A stretch of 64,000 nt of DNA from Orobanche coerulescens. Its lineage: Eukaryota > Streptophyta > Magnoliopsida > Lamiales > Orobanchaceae. Positions 34,609 through 46,246 of the stretch are shown here, piece by piece; the first letter of the stretch is position 1, and every line of letters begins with the position of its first letter. Under the pieces are notes generated by a model. That model was not told where the DNA came from and did not search any database. It saw only the letters and a list, made by a program, of their open reading frames with translations. Both the position numbers and the translations under genes were made by a program. Location: the NCBI GenBank assembly GCA_033398695.1, contig CM065806.1:38527001-38591000 (forward strand), given 5' to 3'.

Positions 34609-35917
34609 ACTCCGATAATTTCAGATGAAGCTGGATTCCCCATGTTGAGATTTCTCCCCTCAACAGCTTGATATTAAACTGACTCCTATCGGCACCAACG
34701 TGGGCGGTCTCACCGGTGTCGACGTACCATCCACCTTGGTTCTCAACGTGGTTGACTTCTTTGGTGACCACAGCAGCAAGGTCATCCTCTTTCCATTCGC
34801 CGTTAGACTCGGCGATGTTGGCAACGTGTTTCTTCTTCTTGTTGGCTTTTGGCTTCCAGCAGTCCTTCGCCACGTGCCCATATTTACCACAGTTGAAGCA
34901 ATCGCCATCAAACTTCTTGACTGGTTGCTTCCCTTTGCTCTTGTTTTGGACACTTGGGCGAGATCTTTTATTGGAGGGACCGCCATGCTCCAACAGATTG
35001 GCCTTAGCATCTATCAGGCCTTTTGGCTTGTGGTCATTTTTGCGCACGTCTGACTCGATGCGCAGTTTCACAATCAAGTTTTCAAGAGTCATCTCCTTTC
35101 TTTTGTGTTTGAGATAGCTCTTGAAGTCTTTCAAACTGGGGGGCAACTTCTCGATCACAGTTGCAATAGTGAAAGCATCCGGCAGGACCATTCCTTCGGC
35201 ATTGACATCATGAATGATGAGTTGGAACTCTTGCACTTGTTCCATGATTGGACTTGAGTCAACCATCTTGTAGTCCAGATACTTGGCGAGTACAAACTTC
35301 TTTGTACCTGCATCATCACTACGGTACTTCTTTTCAAGTGCTTCCCATATCTCTTTTGATGTGTTTACAACAGAATAAACATTGTACAAACTTTCTTCTA
35401 AGGAGTTCAGAATAAAGTTTTTACAAAGATAGTCTCCATTGTGCCAATTGTCATAGGCAGCTCGGACTATGAAACTAGTCTCTTGAGCACTTGGCGCCGG
35501 TGGCGCATCTTCCTTAAGGAACTTCGCAAAGCCCAATGTTGTCAAATAGAACATCTTCTGCTGCCACCTTTTAAAGTAGGCTCCACCAAACTTTGGCGGC
35601 TTCTCGGCGGCAGGCATCATCCTTGGCCCCGAGGTTGTTCCAAAAAATGAACCACTCGTGTTGAACCCGTAGGCTCCAACACTAGATCCTAACATGGATC
35701 CAACGGTACCACTAAAAATGGAACCTACGATGCCACTCTAGGTGGATCCACCGGTAGTCAGAAATGGGTTCGAAAACACCCAAGGAGTTGTTGATGAGGT
35801 AGTTGAGCTCATCATGATGGACATGGTTGCGGCAATGGTGTTTGCCACGTTCGAAGCGGCGGTCGCGAAGGTAAAGGCAGTGGTGGTGTTGGAGTCAGTG
35901 GAAGCAGTGGTCGTCAT
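34562..35917 (-). pseudogene. gag: Copia element 2 gag and protease
   Basis: The true start is the ATG at 35915-35917 (minus strand), 43 bases inside the LTR. The Thr/Ser-rich N-terminus is broken by TAG at 35738-35740, then open from 35695. Gag core: KFGGAYFKRWQQKMFYL, YLDYKMVDS and VIEKLPPSLKDF. Zinc knuckle C-F-N-C-x4-H-x4-C (DCFNCGKYGHVAKDCW) is complete. The protease site reads VDTGET in place of the usual DTGAT or DSGAT. The frame shifts near 34600 into the rest of pol. Confidence 0.9.
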
Positions 35918-35960
35918 CTCCAGTTGTAGGATTCAGCAAGTAATTATTTCATCTTGCGCT

Positions 35961-37174
35961 TGTTGATCTTTTTGTGTTACAAACTTGGTGGGCGGAAAAA
36001 TAAATTACAACTGGAATATAAAAATTACAACTCAAAAAACAGAAACGAAAAACTCATACGAAAATGAAAATACAAAACTCGAAACAGAATTGAAAATACA
36101 AGAAAATAAATTATAAAACCGTAAACTAATGTCGAGTCGAGGAATCCTCTATCCGCAAGATGAAATACGCCCCGGCAGTGCTCTCGGTTCTGACGTATCG
36201 CCCCCAAAGATAAAATGGCAACGTCTCGAAGGTAGTAGCACCACAAGACCTACGAGCTCTGTCGAACTGGAAGAGGTGAGGACAAAGCTCCGACTTATAA
36301 TATGTAGAGAATGCTGAAAACTGTTTGATTATACTGAGTTCGAAAATTGCATGTGCAGAAGCAAATGTATGCATGTCTATTTATAGGCCATTCACACCTG
36401 CAGGGGGTTTAAACACAGCCTTTAAGGCTGTCATAATGTAGGCATTTATGCCTGCATTGAACACAAGAGTTACACAATTTAAGGCAGTGGTTAGTGCCCG
36501 TTTTGAATTTGAACAGGCAGCCTTAACACTTTCTCATAACACCTAGGAGGTTACTGCCCGTTTTTTGCTGAGTTTGAACAGTCTGGATGCACCTGGACTA
36601 TGATCAGCTCCTTAAACATTTGACGGATGTACCTGAACATCCTTATGTGCACATACGAGCCCAACTACGTTGTTGAGCTTGTCCAAAAAATTCTTTAAGC
36701 TAGCCCAAAGCCTAGCTCACGGCCAAGGCCACGAACAGGCCCAAAGACCAGCCCAAAGACCAATTGCCAAGATCCAAGTCCAAGATCAAGATCAAGGCCA
36801 AGGCCAAGGTCCAAGGTCCAAGGTCCACGGCACGTGGCTCGCGACCGAGGCCGAGGCTGAGGCGAGGCGGGCAGGTGGCGGCGGCACGCGCGTGTGCGCG
36901 CGTGTGGGCTTTAAGCCCATACACATGTGCCATTAATTATTACATGCATAAAGGTAACTCCTTGTTTACTAGAATAATGATGGTTCATTATTCAATGTGG
37001 GATTCCATCCCTTATTAATTCACAATTAAGTGACAAATTTTAATTCACTATTTCTCACTCACCGGGAATCGATTTAGAGAAAGTGAATATACAACGATCA
37101 TCTACTCGGAACGTAGATCGGTCCTATGATATTTAATTTTACAAAATAAAATTAAATCATTAACGATTCCAAAA
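35961..37174 (-). repeat. Copia element 2, 5' LTR
   Basis: Partner of 29918-31151, starting TGTTGATCTTTTTGTG. It differs by substitutions and a shorter CAAGATC array. The end lies at 37171 or 37174, depending on the target duplication chosen. Confidence 0.9.
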
Positions 37175-37248
37175 ATAATAATAAACAACTCGGTCGCTAA
37201 AACAGGAGAAAAAAGTAGTGTGAACAAATTAATGGGATGGATGGAGTA

Positions 37249-38107
37249 ATACCTTAATAGGAATGCACTTGAATTGCATGGTACACTTGCCCACGTCCCG
37301 ATTAATTTGATTTTGTTGACTCTAAAGGCAAAGCTTACACCTTTTAGAAACATGCTTTTAGGCTGTGAAAGATACGACGGTGTCGTTGGTAACCCCACCT
37401 TCTCAGTTACAGGGATCTTTAACAATACAGATACAGGCCTTATGGCAAAAAGAAATGCAATACAATTTTAATTTATTGTTGCTACTATATAATAATTTCA
37501 CCATATCTAATTTTGGATCGTGGATATGGGGCAAACTCTTCGATAAACTAATTTTGTTGTGCAATTAATTTGCATTTTGTGTGTATTTTTTAACCATATG
37601 AATCATTCCAATAAAAGGTAGTAGTATTAGGTATTTTACTATAAAGTATAATTATAAAATAGGTGCACTTAAAGATTGTTGTGGGAATCAATTTTTTAAT
37701 ACCAAATCATAAAATTGACAAGTTTTATATCCCCATTCATAAAACTATAAGTTTTTAGTACCATTTTGATTAAAAAAGACTAAAATGTCCTCTCTTTTGT
37801 TGTAATGTTGACTTTCCCCTTTTTTGTATTTTATTTAATTTAAACTACTTTTCTTCTCTTTTTTTCTTTTTTACTTTCCTCATCTGCTCCGATCGATATT
37901 AATGTCCAACAATCAAAATTTAACTACAACCTCTACATCAAAACAAGACAACAATTTTTGACAACGGGTCTCTCAAAAATCTTATAAAACTCACAAGATT
38001 ATTTGAAAAGAAAAAGTTGACGTTCAAATAGGACTTCATTTGTCGTGCTTCTGGGTTTATAAAGAAGGTATGCATCAATATTTTACCGTTGGAATATTTT
38101 TTCCGTC
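37249..38107. other. Non-coding spacer
   Basis: AT-rich with no recognised gene or repeat. Small open frames at 37274-37568 have no familiar motif. Confidence 0.4.
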
Positions 38108-38247
38108 AAGTTCTTCCGGACACGATCGTGCCCACGAGCACAAGCCACCGTCTACAACGGTCGTGTCCAACGGCCTTGACATCGTGCACATAGCTAACAT
38201 GTACACGATCGTCTACAATCGTGTGCATCGGTCGTGTCCAAGACAGA
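38108..38247 (+). repeat. Dispersed CACGATCGTG-type palindromes
   Basis: Near and exact copies of ACACGATCGTG, CGGTCGTGTCC and ATCGTGTGCAT are packed in 140 bp. They resemble the ACACGGTCG array in the gypsy LTR at 43740-44040. The open frame across it is a by-product. Confidence 0.6.
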
Positions 38248-38284
38248 CTGTTCTAGAATATTGTTCGCTCAGTTTTCTGAATAG

Positions 38285-38620
38285 TTATTCATCTTTTTGT
38301 AATCAGATGTCGTGGCAGCGTATTTTGATACATCACGGTGGTCATTGGGAGCAATCGACATATGTATACGGGGACTCCTTTTTTTCTACATCGACACGAG
38401 CAAAGTTAATCGTGCAGACCTCGTGGAGGTTATCAGAGAGGGTTTGGGTGGTCCAAATGAGTCCGTTTACAAATTATGGTACTTGAGACACATGGCCAAG
38501 GGAAACAAAGTAAAGGTCCTATTACGGGGCGATACCGAGATACTTCGATTACTAGTAGAATATGTTGTTACCCAAAATATTATACGTAATAGTTTTCTGG
38601 ATATGGATACGGTTGAGTAA
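38285..38620 (+). pseudogene. MULE/MuDR-like N-terminal domain fragment
   Basis: A first frame gives HHGGHWEQSTYVYGDSFF. After a frameshift near 38395 a second gives KVNRADLVEVIREGLGGP, then VYKLWYLRHMAKGNKVK and LLRGDTEILRLLVEYV, ending at TAA 38618-38620. This layout (GGxW, YxGG-like, then lWY and a D-rich strand) resembles the N-terminal region of plant MuDR-type transposases. The DDE core is absent. Confidence 0.5.
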
Positions 38621-38629
38621 CAAACAAAA

Positions 38630-39162
38630 TATAAGAGCACGTCCAATGGAATGAAAATAATACAAGATTCGTCGGGGTTGTTAGTCCCGGGCTTGATTTC
38701 TCTCGCGAGATATTATTAATAAAAATACTGCTTTGGAGTACAAATATTAATGATAGAGTACAATTACAATGAGTGTAATGACCCTAGTTATCTAGCTCTT
38801 GAGTGCTGGTGATTGCCGGAAGAACCAGAGTTAATACTCTGTGAGTTCTTGTAACAAAGATGAAGTGCTGTGCTTTTTAGCTGTAGGATTCAACTGTGTG
38901 AATTTAGCTGTTTTTCCTGTGATGGAAGTCTGATCCAACTCTCGGAAGAAGCTAGGTCTCCTATTTATAGAAGATGAGGTAGTTGAGATGTCTTGATCCC
39001 AAACGGGCGATCGCCTTTCTTGTATTAAATTAAGCGGGCGATCGTCTTAGCACGTGGGTCAGTTCCCTTAAAGTCGGCAACTGCTACTGGCAGCCAACTG
39101 TGCGAACCAATGAGAAAACAACACGCGCCTCACGTTGCAGTGTTGGGGTCCCACCTTGGACC
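38630..39162 (-). other. LTR-like promoter fragment, minus strand
   Basis: A TATA box on the minus strand (38962-38969, TATAAATAGGAGACC) has two GCGATCG boxes upstream of it (38994-39045). Downstream, a leader runs to GAGCACGTCCAATGG at about 38634. No coding frame. Before insertion of the element at 39163, this segment was continuous with 55640 onward, which carries the same GCGATCGC motif. The family is unknown. Confidence 0.5.
38962..38969 (-). promoter_or_regulatory. TATA box of the 38.6-39.1 kb fragment
   Basis: TATAAATA on the minus strand in a CTATAAATAGGAGACC context, 25-80 bases downstream of the GCGATCG boxes. Confidence 0.6.
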
Positions 39163-41455
39163 TGTAACACCCCCAAACCACTCGGGAATATTACAGCGCC
39201 GTAGACCCTCTCCATGAGGATCTACCAGGCTAAATACAGAAACACCACAATACAATACATACCGACATGGGTAATTAACAGACCATTAGACCGATTTGGT
39301 CTTTTGCCACCACATACACATCAACCATACATTACTCTTTCTCGTAACTCATACCCACGCAGGGGTTAACATAAATCAACGTTCCCATATAGGGAAAAAT
39401 AAACACAACGGAAGGACAAAACAAGACATCACCAAATACTCAACACCGGTCTTCATGTGATTAGTATCGCCGTCTTCCATCATCCTTCGTAACAATCCTG
39501 TGAATTGCTCCCCAGCAACCTGCAAGTACCTGGATGCAAAACAGATATCCACCCCCCGAATACTCCGGGGTTAGCAAAACTCCACTGTTTTGCTAGTGCA
39601 AGTATAAATACAAGGACGAGCCATACATATCATACTCCAACAATATAAAAATCGTGAATATACTTCCCAAGATAATTCACTTGATCAAAACAGTTTGAAT
39701 TATGAATGATAGGATAAAATCATTTTACATCTTACAAACATTTTATGATCTCGGGAGTTTTGAAAGCATTTGGGGTTTAAGAATTTTCAAGCCTTTCAAA
39801 ACACTTAGGGACACCGCCCAAAAATCATTTATTTCAAAATACGATTCCGATAACAAAATACGGGGTCCACGACCCAATCATAACATTCCAACCACAAGCA
39901 CGGGGGTCCGTGAATCAACTTATTTACATCACATACTCACAAGAATAACCCGACATAAACTATACCGTGTCAAACATTACCATGACAACAGTTTCACAGA
40001 ACGACAATAGAGAGCACAACTTTGCAACTTGACCATACGGTCGAACTCAACACACCACAGAGCTACAATACACAGAGCAACCACAGGACTCACGTACCTT
40101 TACCAAATTATCACAGTCAAGGGACAAATCACACACAACACATTTATCGGTGCCATTCCAGCCAAGTACGATACCATTTGGACTGCCATTCTAATCAGAC
40201 GAAATATGCGCCAAAAATCACAGTTCTCCAACAACACATTTCAAAGTTAACCATTGGTACAAGACTCACGACCGTCGTACCCCGCAGAGCCCCGTCAGAC
40301 ATCCCTGGGTGGTTAACCCTAGTTCGCGATACACACACACGGCAATACGTACCCCTAGAGGCCTCGTCAGACCGTCCCTAGGTGAACATACACATATCAT
40401 CTACAACGCCATGGGAAGCCATAATTCGAATACTAGAATATGCATACAAATGCTAGGTACTTCGCTAGAATGGCCACTTTAGTCGATGTATACTCACAAC
40501 TAATGTCACACAATCACAAGCAATTAGCAATACTAAACAACACCAAGCGCCACAACCTCCTTACGAAGGAATAACAACAAATATCACAAAACGTCACATA
40601 TTCACCGAACAATTACACATATCAATACACAATCCTCGGCAAATAATTACGGTCTACTAATTCACTAAATATGTTTAACATCTTCCAACATACGAAACTA
40701 ACGCACATATTCAGAAAGCACATTAATCCCCGAAGCATACGAGTTATCTTTTGAAAGACAACAATTATCGAGAACATACCGATCTTTTTAAAAGTTCATT
40801 AAAACATTCGGATTGCACATAAAATCATTTATCAATGATTCCGTCTACGAAACATGAAAAGTATGGGCAACATACTTGCCTCGATATCACGAGCACGGAA
40901 CCACGAATGGACACGGCTCAACCGGGAAGCTTTGGAGATGTTATTGAAAAGGAAGACGACAACGAACGGAAGGGTTCAACAAGGTTTCTTCGCAAGAAAC
41001 TAGACCCTAACATCATATAATTAATTAATCAACGATCATACGAGGAAGAATAATCATAGAACGTTCGAAAATCCCTCTATGACATTCTACCGGACACCTT
41101 CAAGGCATCGATCAAGAACTCGACCAAAACCACGAATCGATACGATCCAACTATGGAATAACAAGATAAATGATATAATACATCTAAATAATCATAAACC
41201 CATCACAATCCTAAGTTAAATCGGAATTAACGGACGAAATCAACTAAAATACCCAAATTCCGCAAAACTAGATTTCTAGAAAATCTGACCTGATTTGCTC
41301 GATCAAGGGATGTTATAGGATGGATGATTGATGATATGAACTTCAAGACTTCATGGATTTGTTGTATGACAACATGTATCCATGCCCAAGAAGTCTCCAG
41401 CCGCGGAAGAGGAAGAATGAAGTGAGAAAATGGGTGAAAAACCCATCTGCAGGGC

Positions 41456-41466
41456 CTTAAATAGGC
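41456..41466 (-). promoter_or_regulatory. TATA-like box, LARD LTR
   Basis: CCTATTTAAGG on the minus strand, about 16 bases downstream of the TACGTA array. The equivalent in the 5' LTR is near 54929-54939. Confidence 0.6.
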
Positions 41467-41481
41467 TGCCTGCCGGTCGAG

Positions 41482-41610
41482 TTACGTACGTAACCGGCCA
41501 AGGGCTTACGTACGTAACCGGACATGGCCGATACACTGCCCAAAAATGCCGGCATCCTTATGTACGAAACCGGCCAAGGGTTACGTACGTAACCGGCCTT
41601 ACGTACGTAA
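41482..41610. repeat. TTACGTACGTAA palindrome array
   Basis: Exact 12-bp palindromes at 41482, 41506, 41581 and 41599, and a decayed copy at 41558, are set in CCGGCC-rich DNA. The other LTR has the equivalent array at about 54955-55085. It lies directly upstream (minus-strand sense) of the TATA-like box. Confidence 0.95.
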
Positions 41611-42181
41611 CTGCCGAGCACTACCGGCCGTAACTCGGCCAGTGCCGGCCCAGGCCCAGACTACCCGGCCATGACTCGGCCGGGGCTAACTCCGACGACC
41701 CGAACGACCCCGAAACCCGAACTTGAATACGAATCGAAGATACGGTTACGAAGTACTCGCAAATACGAATCCAAGCACTAAGAGAACACACGATTCCGAT
41801 CACCCGAAGACTCTAAATTCGACAATGGAAGGTAATTACCCCAAACTTTGGGAAATTATGAAAACGGCCCAAAAACGTCCGAAATACGAGATACACGATC
41901 GAAACACCAACCCAAAGCTCGCAACATGAATAATAACATTAAATGAACTTACAACAAACTCGAAACAACAATTTCGGAAGAGATTCGCAAGAATCGAACT
42001 CTAGTGCGGAAAAGCCGCTCAAGAACATGGAATTCAACAAAACGACACCGAAACGGACTCGGATGACAAAAAGTGCAGAATTAAATATCCTCGGAATGAC
42101 GAAAAGGTCATGAGAGAGTCACCAAAACGGACTTCCGCCGAAAAAAGAAAATTACCAAAATCCGAAATTGCGGGTATTACA

Positions 42182-43335
42182 TACTACCCTCCTTAAAAGA
42201 AGTTTCGTCCCGAAACTTAAAACAAGTAGGGAGAAGCAAAATCCTGCCAGGAAAACTCAACGATGTTCACAAGAATCGAAAAACTAGCTCCAAATGGCGA
42301 AATGTTACAAGCAACGCAAAGGAATATACGGCGTGAAAACACGCTCCACGATGACCAACACAACACCACTGGTAGAGACAATAAGTGACGAGCGTCATCA
42401 CACAGTTAATACAATCAAGTCGATTATCCGAACAATCGCAAAACACAACGAACTAAAATCAACACGATTGACCAACCTAACGGTCACGCGAGCCAATCGC
42501 TGAACAAATACGGAATTCCACCGCCCAAGGGTTGGAAGATCGAAAACAATACTAATTTCCCGAACTTAATGAGATTAGGAAGGAGTCTGAACGCTCAACA
42601 ATCACGAAACGGGGTCAACAAAAACTGAACAATCAATGATCGAACCACAACGATCGAGACAACAAAAATCAAACAATCATGTTCGGATCATGAAGAACAA
42701 TAAGGTTCAACCGACAACTCCGAGGTTCACATCTCAACTCAAGACAAAACATGATCCGGTGAAAGCAACAAGATATGCATTCACATAAGATCCACAGGAA
42801 AAGAAAAAGCAATTGAAAAGTCACAACGACAAACGAGTAATTCCGAAACAATACCACCCTCGTTCGATCAACAAAAGCAAGGGACAGGGCAAGCTCAGAA
42901 AATGACAATGAACATAAATGAGTCGACAGAGTCGAAAATATAGAAGTTCAAAATCCGATCCACTTCGAATAAAAGAACTTAATTTTCGAAGTTCGAAACA
43001 ACAAGGTAAGGAAATAACATAACATACAACTGATAGACCACGCCCCTCAGGGACTCCTCGGAGCCGGTCGTGATATCAATGCTCAAGTCCGTGCCTCGGA
43101 AGGGTCGGTAATCAATTCATAAAACTGAACATGATGTCCCTCGAGTACGCACTTGAAACGCGTCACAGGCGAGGAAGGACAAATTGCACGTACATTCCCC
43201 CGGCACCTCAGACGACGCGTCGCGACACGACTCAGTCAGACAAAATCTGACAAGACAAGACAAGACAAGACCCGACAACACAAAACTCGACCCGACAGCC
43301 TAGGTTTCCGCAACCTAAGCTCTGATACCATATTC
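42182..43335 (-). other. LARD internal region, non-coding
   Basis: 1154 bp between the LTRs. At the left end, minus-strand CGGGACGAAACTTCTTTTAA then GGAGGGTAGT is the polypurine region, a conserved gypsy feature. A CAAGA pentamer run (43256-43270) occurs near the right end. No gag or pol motif in any frame. Confidence 0.8.
43319..43330 (-). promoter_or_regulatory. Primer binding site (tRNA-Met type), LARD element
   Basis: TGGTATCAGAGC on the minus strand, five bases from the LTR end at 43336. This is the standard initiator tRNA-Met site of plant gypsy and copia elements. It also fixes the orientation. Confidence 0.9.
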
Positions 43336-43367
43336 TGTAACACCCCCAAACCACTCGGGAATATTAC

Positions 43368-45713
43368 TGTAATACCCGGTTGTAATTCAGTCATTATCAT
43401 TCAGTAATTTCATTCGGTGATTTTCACTCAGTGGATTTTCACTCAAGTATAATCATTCATCAATCATGTTCATTCACCGTGTTCACCGTTCGGAAAAACT
43501 TCGAGTTGTGTATCGTTATTGTTCATTGTTTCAACTTTCCTCATATGAGTTCGACTTTGTTAGATCACCATTAATTTTTGGTAACTCCAAAAATTCTAAA
43601 TCTTTGCAATATTATAGAGCATCGAGTTAGCTTTCCAATGGTTCAAACGGTGAGTCAATCGGAGTCCGAGAGAGTTATGGTCGCTTTAGCTCAACCGCTC
43701 ACTTTTCGGTTATTGGCGGTCATCGCCGAACGAACTTCGGCCGTGTCGTCCGACACGCCGTGCCTGCACTCGTCCGGAAAATGCCGAAGTGTCGCCTCAG
43801 GACCCGACCGTGTCGCCTGCACGGCCGAAGTCGAACCCTTCCGGATAAGCGTAATCGTCGCCAACACGCCCGACCGTGTCGTCTGGCACGGTCGAGTCAT
43901 GCCGAGTCGCTGTCGGACGGGTCACTGTCGGAAGGCCCCCGCGCCGCGACCGTGTCAAGCAGGACACGGTCGAGTCCCTGTCGGCCAGCTGTGCGACACG
44001 ACCGTGCCGATCGGCACGGGCCGTGTCCGGTAGGCAGTCAACTCCCTTAAATTCGTTTTTTTTCAGCATTTCAGCCATTTCTCCCCCTTTTCTTCACCTT
44101 CAACCAAGAGAGGAAGCTTGAGGGAGGGTTTTTCCTTCACAAATCATTTGAGTATTTGATTTTCTTCATCTCCTTTTGATCGTGAAGCCCGGATAATCGA
44201 CCTAACGCGTGTTCTTCGGATTAAAGCACTTGGATCATCAAGAGGTAATTCCTTCAACACTTTGGACTTCGATTTTGTGTTGAGATATGATGTTTTGGAC
44301 GTTATAATCATGTTATATGAAGGAATATGTATATGATTATGAGTTTGTATAAGGATTCATTGGATTATTGAGAGATTATTCAAGAACACCTTGAATATCG
44401 AGTTGGAATTGGGGATTTTCGACTAATTGTTGTTATAATCACATTTTTGGATATTCATAACGGATTATTGATCGTATTGGAGATGTTTTGTTGGTTTAAA
44501 ACACTTCTTGGAGATTTTGATATTGGTATATCGAGGTTTGATTGTAAACAATCGGAGTTTGGATACAACGTGTTTGATTTAATGCCTCTATGGACTTGGT
44601 CTAGTCGTATCGACGTTTTGAGTTCGTTATATTCGTGTTTAATTCGTGTATTGATCGGATTGTTGGTAATTGTATTGAATTAAGGTTGTTCGAGCGACCG
44701 ATATCTCAATTAGGACGTTGTTCGTGGAAGGATAATTGTCATCGGTATTTTGTAAGTTAATTCTTACTCGGTTAAAAGGATATTCATGCCTTTTGTTGTT
44801 GTTCATTCATAATCATAACTCATTCATCATTATATTAATCGGATCAAAACTTGTTGTTATCAATTAATCATTTCAGTCATAAGGAACGACGGTTCCAATC
44901 TTTTCATTGAGCTGTCATTTATTTCATTACCATTCCATCTCGGTGAGTCATTATTCATTTTCGATGTCACTTTTGTTATAACGTGGCATTCCGGGTCATA
45001 CTGGCGTGCCGGTTGGTATGTGTAGGATTTTCATGTCGGGCACATTATGGTCGTGTGTTGGTTGTTGGCCTCACATTGGACTGTGCACACGAGTCAATGT
45101 GTCTCGTGAGACTGATTAGGTACAAGACCACACGTGTATTGATCGTTGGTGGCTTGTGCACGGACACATTTCCATCCCGGGCGTAGTGTGGCGCCACCCT
45201 TTGAGCCGTACTGTTAGTTGATTCATATAGCATGTTTGATTGCGTATGTTTCGACAGGATATTTCATAATTTCAGATATAATCATGATTGTGTATTTTCA
45301 ACTCTTGAGGATTGTTGTTCTTTGTAACTGACCCCGTTTGGGGATTTTGTTTTTCAGGTCATGGCAAGGCAAACGCACGGGAATAGCATGTTGATGTCGA
45401 GGAGTCCTAGTGATACTAGTAGGGGGCCCCGATCATTCAGTAATACATTATATTGTCCTTTAATTATCCGCAGCAGACTTTCATTTGAATACTCCGTTTC
45501 ATTCAGTGTTGTGTATTTTATCTTCATATAAAATACACTAGTATTCGGTATTGTCCTGGTGTGTTGTAACTAAACTCCTCATCGGAGTAATTATTGCTGT
45601 AATGTAGTTCGGTACTACATTTATCTTGTGTAATTCATTCATTTTCATTTGCCTAGTGGGCACCAGTTGGGGATCTACGGCACTGTAATATCCGCCTAGT
45701 TTGGGGTGTTACA
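43368..45713 (+). repeat. Chromovirus 5' LTR
   Basis: 2346 bp. U3 contains a GC-rich palindrome array (about 43740-44040) just before TTAAATTCG, where transcription likely starts. The region 44118-45710 is almost identical to 51058-52650 in the other LTR. Open frames at 43578-44121 are translations of the GC-rich array. Confidence 0.95.
43740..44040. repeat. GACCGTGTCG/ACACGGTCG palindrome array (LTR)
   Basis: Many near copies of CGACCGTGTCG and its complement GACACGGTCG occur, plus an 18-bp perfect palindrome CCGTGCCGATCGGCACGG at 44002-44019 framed by GACACG and CGTGTC. The partner array is at 50680-50990 (palindrome 50946-50963). Confidence 0.9.
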
Positions 45714-45717
45714 GAGT

Positions 45718-45729
45718 TGGTATCGGAGC
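45718..45729 (+). promoter_or_regulatory. Primer binding site (tRNA-Met type, one mismatch)
   Basis: TGGTATCGGAGC, four bases after the LTR end. The standard site is TGGTATCAGAGC, so one base differs. Confidence 0.85.
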
Positions 45730-45940
45730 GTGGTTTTGAATACTACCCTCCAAGTCATGTCTCATTTGAAATCATCGTAATCGGACTAGTATCATTGGAC
45801 TTTCGCATCAGGTGTGACCTGTGCAGATGCCGAGCCAATCAGACCGAAAGAACTGTAAGACTTCTACGCCATGGTATAATTTCTGGCAATAGTCATTCAT
45901 TCATCATTCATTATTTAACAATCCTCAAACATCAACATTC

Positions 45941-46085
45941 ATTATGATCGGGACGATCATATTAACTCATCAATCACTTAATTCATTTCATTACTCAGTT
46001 AATAATCAGGACGATCATGTTAACTCATTAATTACTCAATTCATTTCATTACTCAGTTGTCAATCTGGATGATCATATTATCAAT
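45941..46085 (+). repeat. Imperfect 65-bp tandem repeats in gag region
   Basis: Three imperfect units have GATGATCATATTA-like and AATTCATTTCATTACTCAGTT strings. They lie where the gag capsid core would be expected, so the core seems lost or overwritten. Confidence 0.65.
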
Positions 46086-46246
46086 CTTGTTAAGTTATTC
46101 AAGATAATCATTTCAAGAATTTCATCAGATAATCATGTAACTTCAGTAAATCATTCATATAATCACTAAGTTAGAGCATGTATACTCATTTTCATCATCT
46201 CATGACATAATCATAACGTGCTAATCATGCGGGAAATATAATCATT

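Larger units (their letters stand above)
29918..37174 (-). mobile_element. Copia element 2, complete but defective
   Basis: A minus-strand Ty1/copia element of about 7.25 kb with two 1.2-kb LTRs and the order gag, protease, integrase, reverse transcriptase, RNase H. It sits in a Stowaway element. The flanks allow the duplication ATAAT (29913-29917 and 37175-37179) if the LTR ends at 37174. If the LTR ends in CA at 37171, the right copy reads AAAAT, one mismatch. One stop in gag, four in pol and two frameshifts make it inactive. Confidence 0.92.
29744..37246 (+). mobile_element. Stowaway MITE split by copia element 2
   Basis: Left part 29744-29917 starts CTCCCTCCGTCCCATTAG. Right part 37175-37246 ends ATGGGATGGATGGAG. 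TA flanks lie at 29742-29743 and 37247-37248. The arms are inverted repeats of each other (left GTGTTTTAGCTGGCGAG, right CTCGGTCGCTAAAACA). Without the inserted copia element the MITE would be about 245 bp. Confidence 0.85.
39163..42181 (-). repeat. LARD-like element, 3' LTR (3019 bp)
   Basis: It matches 43336-43367 plus 52658-55634 over its whole length with scattered substitutions. The minus-strand start is TGTAATACCCGCAATT and the end GGGGGTGTTACA. It includes the motif CCCCGTCAGACATCCCTGGG (about 40287), shared in variant form with the LTR at 57488, and the TACGTA array at 41482. The small open frames inside have no protein family. Confidence 0.92.

Noticed and set aside
35742..35966. Plus-strand frame rich in Val and Ala
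   Set aside because: It is antisense to the Thr/Ser-rich N-terminus of copia 2 gag, whose ATG lies at 35915-35917 on the minus strand.
39702..40381. Two frames of 102 and 119 codons in the LARD LTR, similar to 53486-53824
   Set aside because: Duplicated only because both LTRs contain them. Amino-acid composition is A/C-driven and no domain is recognised.
43578..44121. Overlapping Arg-rich and Pro-rich frames of 80-150 codons
   Set aside because: They arise from the GC-rich palindrome array in the LTR and are present on both strands. The other LTR has equivalents that differ by indels without frame preservation.
44447..45233. Small frames duplicated exactly at 51387-52173
   Set aside because: Their duplication is explained by the two LTRs. 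No protein family, codon bias or start context supports coding.
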